NCBI RefSeq assembly: GCF_010015445.1
Contig: NC_053126.1
Coordinates: 14,882,669 to 14,946,668 of the forward strand
Source of the DNA: Perca fluviatilis
Taxonomy: Eukaryota; Chordata; Actinopteri; Perciformes; Percidae
DNA length: 64,000 nucleotides
Direction of reading: 5' to 3'
Shown here: positions 52,435-64,000 of the stretch, piece after piece
Numbering within the stretch: the first letter of the stretch is position 1
Layout of the letters: the number at the start of each line of letters is the position of its first letter
Notes under the pieces: generated by a model
The model's database searches: none
Told to the model about the DNA's origin: nothing
Seen by the model: only the letters and a program-made list of their open reading frames with translations
Made by a program: the position numbers and the translations under genes

Positions 52435-52545
52435 AAAATGGAAATAGTTAAGTAAAGTAAAAGCACCTTAAGTTAAAGTACCTCTAATTCATACTTAAGC
52501 ATAGTACTTGAGTAAATAGCTACATTCCACAACTTTTCTAATGTC
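52435..52545. repeat. Fragment of the 'tactcaagtac' element
   Basis: Contains 'aagtaaagtaaaagcacctt' and 'agtacttgagtaaatagcta'. This is one end of the same family as 50215-50745. Confidence 0.55.
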
Positions 52546-54316
52546 TTGCATTTCGAACATTCGTTTGTTATTATGTACAAAACAAGCCACAATTACCCAA
52601 CCATTCACTTTCACTGCTACCCTGCTGAGTTCTTAAAATGCCCATTTGCATTACAGAGAGGTTGTGATTCACTTCTGCATCACAGTCCCCATTGAAATGA
52701 GCCGGGACAGTAATTCAACTGGATGTTGCCTATTTTTCCCCCTCACACGCCGATCTTTTGAGCAGCATTATGCAATCCCTCATCATCAAAGGCCTTTTTT
52801 CCTAAAAAGAGTGTCTTTAGTTTGGCTGGCAAACCACTCATCTGCACAACACTGGACCACTGCCTGCAGTCTATGGCATTGAGTTTTCTCATCCTGGCAT
52901 GAAGTCATGGGTCTTTGACAGACACTCATAGCAGAGTAGTCTGCTCAATGTGAGCTTTTGTTAACCTCCGTTGTTAACATTCACAGCAAAAAAGCACTCA
53001 GAAAGAGCCATCAAAATGAGATTCTTCTTTCTATTCATCACATATCCTGAAGAACCACAACTTGCCAAGAAGTGTGTGTTCACTTCTGTGTACTTACATA
53101 AGGGGTGCTGACAACAGGCATACTGTGATGTAAAAAGCTAATTAATTGTAATAATTGGATTTGAAAACCTAGTTCAGGCTATATAACTGCAGAGGGTAAA
53201 GGTTATGTATCCACCCAACAAGAGGGCTTAACTTCCCATGCTCATGTACCGATGCCAGGTGTACCATTTCCATCTCAATTGCTTCAATTACACTTTCATT
53301 ATACGATAGCTTCTTTACAGTATCACATGTGAGAGGATAAAAAACATGGTCTTGCTGACAAGACGGGAGAAAAGTGAGAGTTGGAGACTGCGGCGAGTAG
53401 AAACCCAAAGACTTGGCTTCCTTTTATCAGCTGGATCAGTCAGCTTGAGTATCTCTCGTCTCGATTAAAGTGGCGGTTGCAGGAATGAGAGTCTTAAAGT
53501 GGAACTGTTAGTGACATGGAAGTATGAATTAAGTGGGTCAACCAAGCAACAAGCATGTAGAAAAAAAGACCAATTTCAAAATAAGCCCCTTCAAAATTAA
53601 AATTCTATTTTAAATATTTTAGATATGAGCTTTATTTTGCTTCAAACAATCAAATATGGCTTTCTTGATGGCTGCACTTAGATAAGATTTCAAATAAGTC
53701 AGGATGTCGAGCTACAGGATGAAACATTTAACATAGTGGTATTATTTCTAGATAACAAAACTTCACACAGGCTATACCTGTATAGAGCCTTGCCCAACCA
53801 GGTTTTGAATCAGTTAACTTCCTAAAACAGCTGGGCGCTGTAGTTTATAGCATACATAACTCAAACAGGAGTGGATGGTGTATTTGGAATGAAAACAGCC
53901 CTGCATTTGTGTTGGTGGGGGTATGTTGCTTCAGGTACCAGTGAGATGAAATACAATCCAAGATGTTCAAGAAGTGGCTTCATGACTTTGAAAGCTTTTC
54001 GGATGTTAAAACACTGCATTTATTTGACTCCGACATGTTATTACAATTCTGGAAAATTATCACTGTGGTAATATTTAATTATTTTATCACAATGATTGTG
54101 AGTTAAAGATTATAAATTGTTTATACATTTCATTGTTGGTTTTGGTCTTTTAATGGCAATAAGAAAAATATAGAATATAGCCAGCCTTATCCTTTAAACT
54201 TAGATGGCGTAATCTCTGCATTACCCACACGAACAGGAACTACTTTTTTAAATTGGTAAACCAGCATTAATCACAAAAAGAAATCTATAAAAACGGACAT
54301 ACTGAACAATAAAGCC

Positions 54317-54322
54317 TTTATT
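54317..54322 (-). terminator. Candidate polyadenylation signal of map2k6
   Basis: TTTATT on the plus strand is AATAAA on the minus strand, 1.9 kb past the map2k6 stop codon. The 54.3-56.2 kb stretch is otherwise exon-free and would be the 3' UTR. A nearer signal cannot be excluded. Confidence 0.4.
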
Positions 54323-56249
54323 TTTTTGTCTTTCCACAGTTCAAGTTTGTCAGTCCCACCCAATGAAAAGGTGGCAAATAGAGTGAAGGAGTAAGAGGTA
54401 GAGCAAGTGTTCCATTCTCATTGTGATCCGCGTAAAACTCACTTATACACACACCAAGGGAATGGCCATCAAAGAAGGCTGACTAAAAACAAAAAAAGGG
54501 GGGAAAAAATAGCAGCTTCTTTGTGATGTTGCAAGCTTTCCCTTATTTTTCACAATCATAAATACTCCTAACTCACTGACTTTTGATAAAGGTTGCACTA
54601 CAGTGTAAACCAGATGCGATGAGTGTTAGCCATGAACTGAGGCATTGCAGTCATTACCATCATCGCCATCATCACAATCACAGTCTGTGAACACTTGGGA
54701 GTGGGGAAACTGCCACATGGCAAGGGCCTCTTGCTGAGTATCCAAGGTGAAGGGGCTCTGCATAGTATGTTCAGACAGAAGAGATAATGGATGCCCACCA
54801 TAGACTGAAAACAGGCTCTCGGTCCGGCACTCAAGGAGAGTACAACCTGGGGAATAATAAATGGGGCCGTCTCCGCATGAAGGAGGGCGCAGAAACCTGA
54901 GCGGTGGAGCCTGACAGCACATCAGTCCAAAATAGGTGTACAATAGTCAGCTGGCCCTGTGAGTACAAGTGTTTGTGTATGCGTGTCACACTGCATTAAA
55001 ACTAACTACTACCAACAACTACCACTCATCTGCACTGCCAAGTTAGGACAGTGCCATATTACATTAAAAAAGGAGAGTATTTACATCTTCAACACATAAA
55101 TTATTTCCCTAACATACTGCCTGTGTAATGCATAATAAGGTCTCTGGAAAAAACAAACATACATAAGTGCCTCGTATGAAAAGACTATGCTGACTCCAGA
55201 ATTGGAAACTGTAGGCAAATGTATGAGTTTAAATGCTGCTGAAATAAAATCAAAATGCAGGCCAGAACACGTCCAAAAAGAAAAGAAAAAACACAATTAA
55301 TGCAGTAATTCATGAGAACGATTCGCAAAAATGGCACACAGAAAGAGAAAAGGCAACCCCTGAATACTTTCAGAAAGTAACAATGGCAGCGCTGAAGCCG
55401 ACTCATTAATACCCAAGAAAGAAGACGACGAGTACAGAGGGGTCACTGCATGAAGGTCGTCAGCTCGGATCACGATCGGATCAGATGATATGGGACGTTT
55501 TACATTCCTGCGTCACGCCACCAAGAGATCTAGAAATGACTTGCAACTCTGGTCCAGAATGTGACCTTTGACATTTCTTACATGTTTTGTCTCAGCTCTG
55601 GAGCCTCCCGCGACCCGGCCCATGGCAACTGCAGCCCCTGCACTGACCAATCACCTCAGGGCAGAACCAGGTCAAAGTGTTCACCTGATGCCAACTGACA
55701 AATAAGGCCCTAGTTCGGTAAAATTCACACTTGTTGACGATATAAAGTATCAAAACTCTGTATAATGAGAAAAAAATACAAACTCATATGCAAATACAGC
55801 CTTCAATACACAATAACATAAACTGTTGGTTTTGCAGATGAAATTCAAAGTATTCATACAATATGTGTCACAAAGAAATGATGGCTGGCTCTGTCCATTC
55901 TGAGGAGAGAGATAGAAAAGGGGCAGTGGGGCAAAAAAGAACAAGAAAAAAAAAAAATAAAAAAAAATCTGGTTCAGTTCATATTTGTCATGTTGAATAA
56001 TTGCACACACAGGAAGCTTTGAGGAGCGAAATAAACCTCTCCAGTTGGTTTTTGACCGTACAAGTTCATATTACCACCACTGTCCCACTCCAGTGCTGGT
56101 GGGCTCTTTGGGTCATCCCCCTGTTGTGTGTGGGTGCATGAGAGTCTGTCATTCCAGTGAGTTTAAAAAAAAAAAAAAAAGGTAGGCCATTGGTTTGTTT
56201 GCTGAGAGGTCCCGCCTACCCCGATGGGCCGGGGCCAGGAGGGAGCCCA
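54323..56249 (-). other. map2k6: Probable 3' UTR of map2k6
   Basis: Follows the stop codon on the minus strand. There is no homologous reading frame. It contains poly-A-rich patches at 55948-55970 and 56166-56180. The UTR extent rests only on the signal at 54317-54322. Confidence 0.4.
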
Positions 56250-59200
56250 TCACTCGTCCAGGATGACCTTGACAAAACTGGCCACGTCTGTGTCTTTGGA
56301 GTCATGCACGGTGAAAAACGGATGTTGCTGCATCAAAAAAAGCAAAAAAAACAAACAATTGAGAATATATATATTCTTAAATGGCAAAAAATAATCTAAT
56401 GAGGTTGTTGTTTATTTATTTTTTAAATACACACATCATTGTCTAAGTGGGTTCACTGGGTAAGTCTGGCCTCTTGTGGACAAAAGCAAGAACCAGAGCA
56501 CACTGATCATTACAGCAGGGATGTTGATAGTGGCAATGGACATAGTAGCATAATAACTTTTGTTATTTGTGTGGTTGTTGTTGTTGTTTTGGGCTAAATA
56601 GAGAAAAATAATCTTAAAACTACTAACCATTAATTCTGTATAAGCTGGTCGCTCATTTGGCTTCTTTCTTAAGCTGTAAAAACAAAGAGATAAATGCAAA
56701 AGTAAGAAAAACAGCAAATACCAAATGCGTTATAACTTTACATAAAACACACACAAAAATATCAGCTCCACATTTACTGTACTGATGCCACCCCTTTAGT
56801 AAACACAAAGCAAACAGTGACCCCTGCTGGGCCTCAGTGCCACTTTTGTTTTTACAGAATGGTGAATGGGGAGCCCAACATTGAGGAAATTATACTACAT
56901 GTTTGTCATCGGGTGCAAGACTCACCACTGGGAGATGAAGTCTACAAACTCTGGGGAGAAACGGTCGGCGGGCAACTGTGGAGACGGCTCGTCCACCACC
57001 TGTTTGAGCTGCTGGAACGGGGTGCCCCATGAGTCGTAGGGGAATTTCAAAATGGCCAGCTCAATCTAGGACAGAGAAAAGCTGATTTAACAAGGACTGT
57101 ACATGTTTGAGCTAAATTACATGATGCCATGTTATTGTGGTCACAGCTCAGTGCAATGCTTGCTAATGCTAGGTGAGTAATACTGATCAACTGCAACTCA
57201 AACTATTTTGACTTTTTCCATTACAAAATGTTTTACTCTTCTGTAAAAGGTCTACAATATGTTTGAATGTTTGTACTAGGCCTGCTCGTTTATGGAAAAA
57301 AAATATATAATCACGATTATTTTGGTCAATATTGACATCGTGATAATTTAACACGGCTACTCGACTTCTGGAAAGATGTTGCAATTATTGAACTTAAAAA
57401 ACAGTGGAAAAAGTTAAATAAATAAACGGTAAAAAAAATAAAATGAAATTTCCCTTAATACTTTTCCTATTTCAACTTTATTTTTTCATTCAGAACACAA
57501 GAGAAAATAAGAGTTTACTTGCAAAACCTAATGATCTAAATAATTGTTTTTCTTGATTATTCTTTTTTCATTGGGAGCCAAAATCATAATCACGATTAAA
57601 TTTCAATTAATTGCACAGCCCTATTTTGTATTATATACTATTATATGTACATTATTTCAATCTGTAAGCAATGTTATATAATAACTCAGGACAACATGGA
57701 CTACTACTGATCTGGCCTCCATATGGCACAGGTATCCAAACAGTCAACGGTCACCATGACTCGCCACTCATTAGTGCCGTTTGGAAATAGGAGTTACCTC
57801 TAATGGGATCTCCTTTGACATTGGTTTAGTAAATGTGGTAATTATCACATTATAATAATCATGGTGACAAAGTTACGTTTGTTGGGAGTGCAGAATAACA
57901 TGAAGTTGTATATTATTGGAGCATTATGAATGTAAAGGAAAAAAAAACAAGGTGCTCATCACAGCCTGAACTGAGAGTGGGCAGAACGGAAAGTAGTTCA
58001 ACTTTCTTACTGCTGGGAAATACTTCTGTATTTGTTTTTATTGTGCACTTCAGCCAGGATTCTATCCACACTTTAAATAAAAGACCAGCGAGAGCTAGCG
58101 GCCGTGCGAAGGGCAGCAATAACATGGATTAATTTCCCTAAAACGTATCACAAATGAGATGAAGAGCCACATTTTGATAGTCAAGCCGACTCACCATTGT
58201 GATACCAAGACTCCAGATGTCTGACTTGACACTGTAGCCTTTCTGGTTGAGGTCGGGGTTGATCCGCTCAGGCTGAAATGGAAATTATTAGCAACAGATT
58301 AAGTACCACCACTATCTGAAAATCATTTGAACAATAATTATACTGTACTTTTTAGATACAAGTTTGCTAAACTACTTCAAAATGTATTGTCTAAACATAG
58401 ACAAAAAAAAAAGGAATTCTAATAATAAATACAAACTAATGGAAGCTATCTCAATGTCAGACATGAATTAAAAAGAACAATCAAATAATTAAAGAGGCAT
58501 GTAAAGATGAGAATAAGTGTAATTGGGTGTTTTTTGAGAGGGTTTAAAGAGCCCATATTATGCAAATTTTCAGGTCCATAATTGTATTTTGAGGTTGTAC
58601 CAGAGTAGGTTTACATGGTTTAATTAAAAAAAATAAAATAAAATAAAAAACACCATATTTTTGTTGTACTGCACATTACTGCAGATCCTCTTTTCACCCT
58701 GTGTGTTCAAGTCTCTGTTTTAGCTACAGAGTGAGACCTCTCACTTCTGTTCCATCTTTGTTGGGAGACGCACATGCGCAATAGCTAGGTAAGGATCACA
58801 TCAGATAGCCGTTTGTTTCTACAACTTCAGTTAGTGCAAGGCAGGATTAGCCGGGAGACTTCTTCTAAACGAGAGCGCACTTCCAACTTTGCGTTGGACA
58901 TGTAAGTAGCTCTTGTGTAGATTATGGTGAACTAGTGTGTGTTGTAGCAATGTTTTGCCATTGAGAACGAGCTAGCATGCTACGGTTAGCCACCTCGTCT
59001 TGGCTACCTACGCAGAAAGCCCTGCAGAGTTTGAACAGCTCACCCCGGAGACTGAAGGCAGAAGACATTCAGAAACCCGTATCTCACTCAAAACAGCATG
59101 GATGGTTTTTGTTCCAAGTTTGTATGCGTGTGGAAGCACCAGAGACACAAAATAACCCCACATTTTTCATAATATGGGCACTTTATAATAACGCACTGGT

Positions 59201-59991
59201 TTTGTGGGCCTACATTTGAGGCAAATGTAGGATGTTAAATGTTTGATTGTAGCTGAAGGGATACTATCAGTCTATGGTCTATGGTCTTTGAATTTGAATT
59301 TCTGGTTTAACTTCAACTAATGAGGAGCTCCAAGACAACAGACACCGACATCAGTCAATTTCTAGAGAATCCTTATTTAAATCTCAGCTAGCCGGTACCA
59401 GGAGTCTCTTCCCCAGTCCCCACTTACCGCCATGTAGGGCTTGCAGCCTGCATCCATTGTTTTAGCCACAGAGTCCACCAGATGGCCACTGATGCCAAAG
59501 TCACACATTTTCACTTGGCCCTCAGTGTTGATCAGAACATTAGAGGGCTTCACATCTGGAGAGGGACATTGTTGTGAAAAATGATGAAAGAGAACATAGC
59601 AAACCAACAACGAGAAACATCCAACAGTAAACCAAAAACTATACACTGATGATCTGATTACCTCTGTGTATCACTGACAGGTTACTGTGCAGATGCTCTA
59701 ATGCCTTGACAATCTGTTGAGTGAGCAGAGAAAATGAAGGAAAAAGGTTGAATTCTTTAGGAAATCTTTTCAAGAACTTTAGATGTAGATGATATCTCAG
59801 TTATAATGAGTATTTTACATGCACCTTATTAAAACAATATTTAGAAAATATCACCAAGATTAATTATTTGTTTTATTATCTACTCATTGTTGGGTGTGGT
59901 GATTTCATTTCCCTGTCATTTATTTTATGAAGCAACACAACCAAATAACTATGGGATGCAGTCTCAGCCCACAGAGCTATTTCCAAGAAGA

Positions 59992-60032
<41 letters not shown>

Positions 60033-63000
60033 AATGATTTGTTCAACAGAAATGTAAAAATTACAATTTGTGGTTTTAGGAGGCGTCGCGCGATGTGACT
60101 ATTTCCTGGGGAGCAATAGTTTATTGCGCTGTCCAACATGTGCTATATCGCTGGTTGCCAGAGATGGGGACTCGATTGCGAGACTCGGAATCGAATTATT
60201 TCAGACTTGACTTGCGACTCGTCGATGCTGGGAACAGGCAAATTCAGGGCTCCAGACTAACTTTTTCACTAGGAGCACAGTGGCCCCCAACTGAAAATGT
60301 TAGGGGCACTACCAGAAAATTTAGGGGCACACACTGTAAATCAACATGCTAACCAAATATTCACATTTCTACTAATTTCCACTGTATTACTAATAAATAC
60401 TTTGATAATAGATGCAGAAATTACAATGTGCTGTTTCCAATTCAGTGTCACTTTTGAAGATACAACATATAAGATAAACTGACAGCCCCATCGCTGTCAT
60501 GACGTTATTGCTGAAGTTATTTTCATCATGAGCGATTTTAATTGCTCTTTAATGTTTCATGTAAAGTACTTTGAATTGCCTTGTTGCTGTAGAAATAAAG
60601 TTGCCTTGCCTTACAACCTCAGCCTGTCAGTCAGTCACCAGGGCACAGAAACCACTGTTGTGCCTGGCTGCTCGTCTCCGAGGTAGTGTAACTTCAACAG
60701 CACCGCGACCGCTTTCGGCTCGCCATACATATATCATATCGCAGCAAACGCTGTCTTCGTGAAGTTATGAAAAACTGTAAACACACTTGAAACCACTTTA
60801 ATCGGCATTTCCGTGACTCACTGTGACTTCAACAAAACTGCAGAGCCGACGTAGTTTGCATCGTCTGCAGCTCTGCGTGTGTGCGAGTATGTCTGTTTGT
60901 GTCGGAGCACCGCTCTCTGTCATTTTTCAGAGACGACAGATAAGCTTGCGCTTACGCGCTCTCAGGTACCGAAATTTCAACGTTTAACGTGTAAAAAAAG
61001 GGGGCAAATTTACTGGTCGCATATGTGCGACTGGATGTAAAATTCAGTCGCACACTCTCAAATTTTGGTTGCAAAATGCGACCATTTGGTCGCAGTCTGG
61101 AGCCCTGAAATTGTATCTTTTTAGTAAAATCCATATAATGTGACAGACTTAGATTAATATTTCACCAGGTCCGAGGGCTATAGGGATGTGTTAAGTAGGA
61201 GAAGATTAGACTATACGATGTCCTAAGTTGGAGACCCAATGTAAGTTCTGGATATAACAAAATTAAGCTAGCTCCATTAAAGCATAAGTGATATTTTGCC
61301 CGTCACAAGTTCACATCCACTCTTGGCTGCAGTGCCCACATTTTATTTCAGAAAGAAAAAAATAAACATGATAGAAATGTTCATTATTACTTTAGCTATT
61401 TCCCCCACAGAACACTACACATATGGTAGTTTTATGCAGATTTTATTAGTGGCAAGCAAAATCATTTTCCATACCAAAATGTTGAAAAATACAGTTATGA
61501 AACTGAAACAGAGTTCTTAATTTGTGTTTCTTCAGATTGCATTGCAGTAGATGCCATAAAGTTAACCTACAACTGATTTTGATACTGTACTGTATGGATG
61601 GTAGCTACAGGACATGCTATGAATTCATAAGATTTAACAATACAGTGTAAGGGACAGATCAGATGGCCAGAGACTTGAGACTTGACCTTGTGGCAAAAGA
61701 CTTGAGACTTGACTTGGACTTCCAAAAAATGACTTCTCTGAACATCTCTGCTGGTTGCCTGGCAACCTCACAGGGATGACGAGACTCCAGAAAGCAACTG
61801 CGCCTGCCTGTTCACCAAGAAACAACTGCAGGCACATTAACTCCCCGTAAAACCACAAATAATTGTTTTGCTATAAGACACAAAGTAAACTTTTCCAAAA
61901 TGCTGGACTATTCCTTTAAGGTAGGCTACATATAAAAACACAATCGATCTTAGTGACACTTCTAGTGTAAAATATGGGACAGGACTTACTGCTACAGTGA
62001 TCTTGCCCAAGATGTCCTCAGGGATGTTTTTGCCTTTCTCAATGACCTTCTTGTAGAACTTATCCAGAGATGTGTCCATCAGCTCCATACAGATCCAAAC
62101 GTCACCCTGGGGAAAAAAGAAAAGAAAAAAGATGCCACCCAAAAATAAGACACAAGATGAGATCACACACTCAACATACCACATGTAGGAGTTCATACAT
62201 GTCATAGTTAATTTACCTCTCTGAAGAGGGCGCCATAGAAGGTGACAGTGAAGAAGCAGTCCACTGTCCTCATGGAAATGTCCAAGTCCATCAGAAGCCT
62301 CTTCTGCTCCAGAGTGTTGACAGTGGCACGAATCCTCTGGGAAGACAGACATCACAGATTGGGCTGCCAGTGTCATCAGCGGGCAGATATACAGCTTAAA
62401 TCAAATGGTGTCCTGTGTCCTAAACCCACCTCAATATAACATGTCATAGATCCAATACATCTCATTCAAATGTTTACAAGTTGAGCTCATACGTTGAATA
62501 CATCTCTGAGTCATGGTACTATTTAAAAAAAGCATGGTGCATTTACAGATCAGGTAACCTGAGTAGCAGCTTCGCAGCCCACCTTGACAGCCATGATTAC
62601 ACCACTGGGCACATGTTTCATCTTGTCCACCACCCCGTACGCTCCCCTGCCCAGCTCTTCAATCTGCTCCAAGTCATCGGCCTTCACCACAAAGTTCTGG
62701 ACAGAGGAGGCAGAAGTTACATTAATGTACGTGTTCAGAAAAGCAAACATAACAGCATGTTTTCAGAGGGATACAGAGCCAACTTTACCTGATCTCCAAT
62801 TGTGACGTAAGCTTTCGAGTCAAGATCTCGAGGAGGCCTGCAGGGAGAGCAACAGTGTGTGATCAGTCAGTTTTAATGCCAGAACGCTCAATAATGGAAA
62901 ATGCACACTCTAAGAGAAATTGTGCATGTCTATAAGAGCAATTTATTAGATTCCTTTGAAGCAAACATTGACTGCAGTCCATGCTAAAACCAATTAAATA

Positions 63001-63285
63001 AAATTCTGAAATGCCACAAACACATCTTTGGCATTTCTGTACTGCATTTCTCTTATTGGCTAACCTATACGCTGATACAGATATACTGTAGCTGCAATAA
63101 GATAATACCGGTCGGATATATTGTCCAAGCCATTTTAGCATTCTAGCTCCAATTTTGAGACCTTCTTACGATGGTATGGCTGCTGTCACTACCCAATTGT
63201 AAAAAGGAGCCTTACGCTGCTGCTGCTGGTGTGGGCTGTGCAAACACTTCTTTGGCCAGCTTCAGCCCAGGGTTCTTCTTCTTCC
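56250..63285 (-). CDS. map2k6: MAP kinase kinase 6 (MKK6), exons 2 to 12, 5' end outside the window
   Basis: Exons on the minus strand are 63285-63216, 62837-62789, 62696-62583, 62336-62217, 62106-61990, 59713-59662, 59555-59428, 58272-58195, 57065-56926, 56673-56628 and 56327-56250. All have GT-AG introns and consistent phases. They encode about 330 residues; with the missing first exon (a few residues) this equals human MAP2K6 (334). In order: p38 docking motif KKKNPGLKL, glycine-rich loop GRGAYGVV, catalytic Lys in IMAVK, HRDVKPSN catalytic loop, DFG, activation segment SVAKT (both phospho-acceptors present), the APE-equivalent MAPE, and DVD-type C-terminus PAYTELMQHPFF ending ILDE. MKK6 is the dual-specificity kinase that activates p38 MAPKs after stress and cytokines. 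All catalytic residues are intact. map2k3 is the alternative, but the neighbour kcnj2/kcnj16 favours map2k6. Confidence 0.95.
58544..59186. mobile_element. Non-autonomous DNA transposon in map2k6 intron
   Basis: The inverted ends are TTAAAGAGCCCATATTATG (58544) and CATAATATGGGCACTTTA (59168-59186). The interior has 'gaggttgtaccagagtaggt', 'gtgtgttcaagtctctgttt' and 'cacatgcgcaatagctaggt', features of a family abundant in percomorph fish. There is no coding content. Confidence 0.8.
59999..60028 (+). repeat. Poly-A tract
   Basis: About 30 consecutive A in map2k6 intron; on the minus strand it is a poly-T. It produces a poly-Phe artefact frame. Confidence 0.9.
60160..61740. mobile_element. Interspersed repeat split by a second element
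   Basis: The outer repeat shows 'gagatggggactcgattgcgagactcg' text at about 60160-60235 and matching 'gacttgagacttgac' text at 61670-61725. It is interrupted by an element at 60243-61110. The inner element has ends TTCAGGGCTCCAGACT and AGTCTGGAGCCCTGAA and an interior with 'ggtcgcatatgtgcgact' and 'gcgaccatttggtcgca'. Both are non-coding and lie in the long map2k6 intron between exons 6 and 7. Confidence 0.65.

Positions 63286-64000
<715 letters not shown>

Larger units (their letters stand above)
38001..54290. other. 16-kb gene-free interval between kcnj2 and map2k6
   Basis: No coding exon with homology is seen on either strand. The interval contains SINE pieces (41.8-42.4 kb), microsatellites, interspersed elements (47.15-48.06 kb and 50.2-50.7 kb), and stretches of ordinary unique sequence, for example 38.1-38.3, 44.4-44.7, 46.5-46.7 and 48.3-48.6 kb. 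A role as regulatory DNA for kcnj2 is plausible but not shown here. Confidence 0.5.

Overview
The window looks like nuclear DNA from a ray-finned (teleost) fish. Genes are split by short introns with GT-AG ends. CA/GT, AT, AG and AAT microsatellites are abundant, and the repeats are of teleost type: a tRNA-headed SINE, a second SINE tail, L2/Rex-like LINE fragments, a Tc1-like element and several short inverted-repeat elements. No prokaryotic, viral or CRISPR-like system was found. The species cannot be named from the sequence.

Layout. (1) 1.3-6.6 kb, minus strand: ush1g, the ankyrin/SAM scaffold of hair-cell stereocilia, complete in three coding exons. (2) 10.1-12.9 kb, plus strand: an otopetrin proton channel, most likely otop2, in six coding exons, head to head with ush1g as in human. 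(3) 13.9-16.5 kb, plus: tvp23b, a small Golgi membrane protein in seven exons; its third intron carries a three-copy tandem duplication that includes the end of exon 3 and its splice donor. (4) 18.0-21.1 kb, minus: a nine-exon Cys-loop receptor of the 5-HT3/ZACN branch with an in-frame TAG and a separate frameshift, so it is read as a pseudogene. (5) 22-25 kb: a transposon-rich block. (6) 25-30.4 kb: gene-free, with a LINE fragment. (7) 30.4-31.6 kb, plus: kcnj16 (Kir5.1-like). (8) 32.2-36.5 kb, plus: kcnj2 (Kir2.1), with a likely promoter and noncoding first exon 2.7 kb upstream of the coding exon. (9) 38-54 kb: a long gene-free interval with SINEs and satellites. (10) 54.3-63.3 kb, minus: map2k6 (MKK6), exons 2-12; the first coding exon lies beyond the right edge.

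The genes are linked by conserved neighbourhoods rather than by one pathway. ush1g-otop2 matches human 17q25.1 and kcnj16-kcnj2-map2k6 matches human 17q24.3, although map2k6 lies on the other side of the channel pair and in the opposite orientation. kcnj16 and kcnj2 are tandem inward-rectifier genes. ush1g and the otopetrin family both have links to the inner ear.

The observations most worth a second look are the doubly broken receptor gene, two long near-perfect hairpins (17.38-17.47 kb and 34.67-34.81 kb), the exon-end triplication in tvp23b, a rearranged Tc1 element with head-to-head halves, and an Asp at the rectification position of the Kir5.1-like channel.
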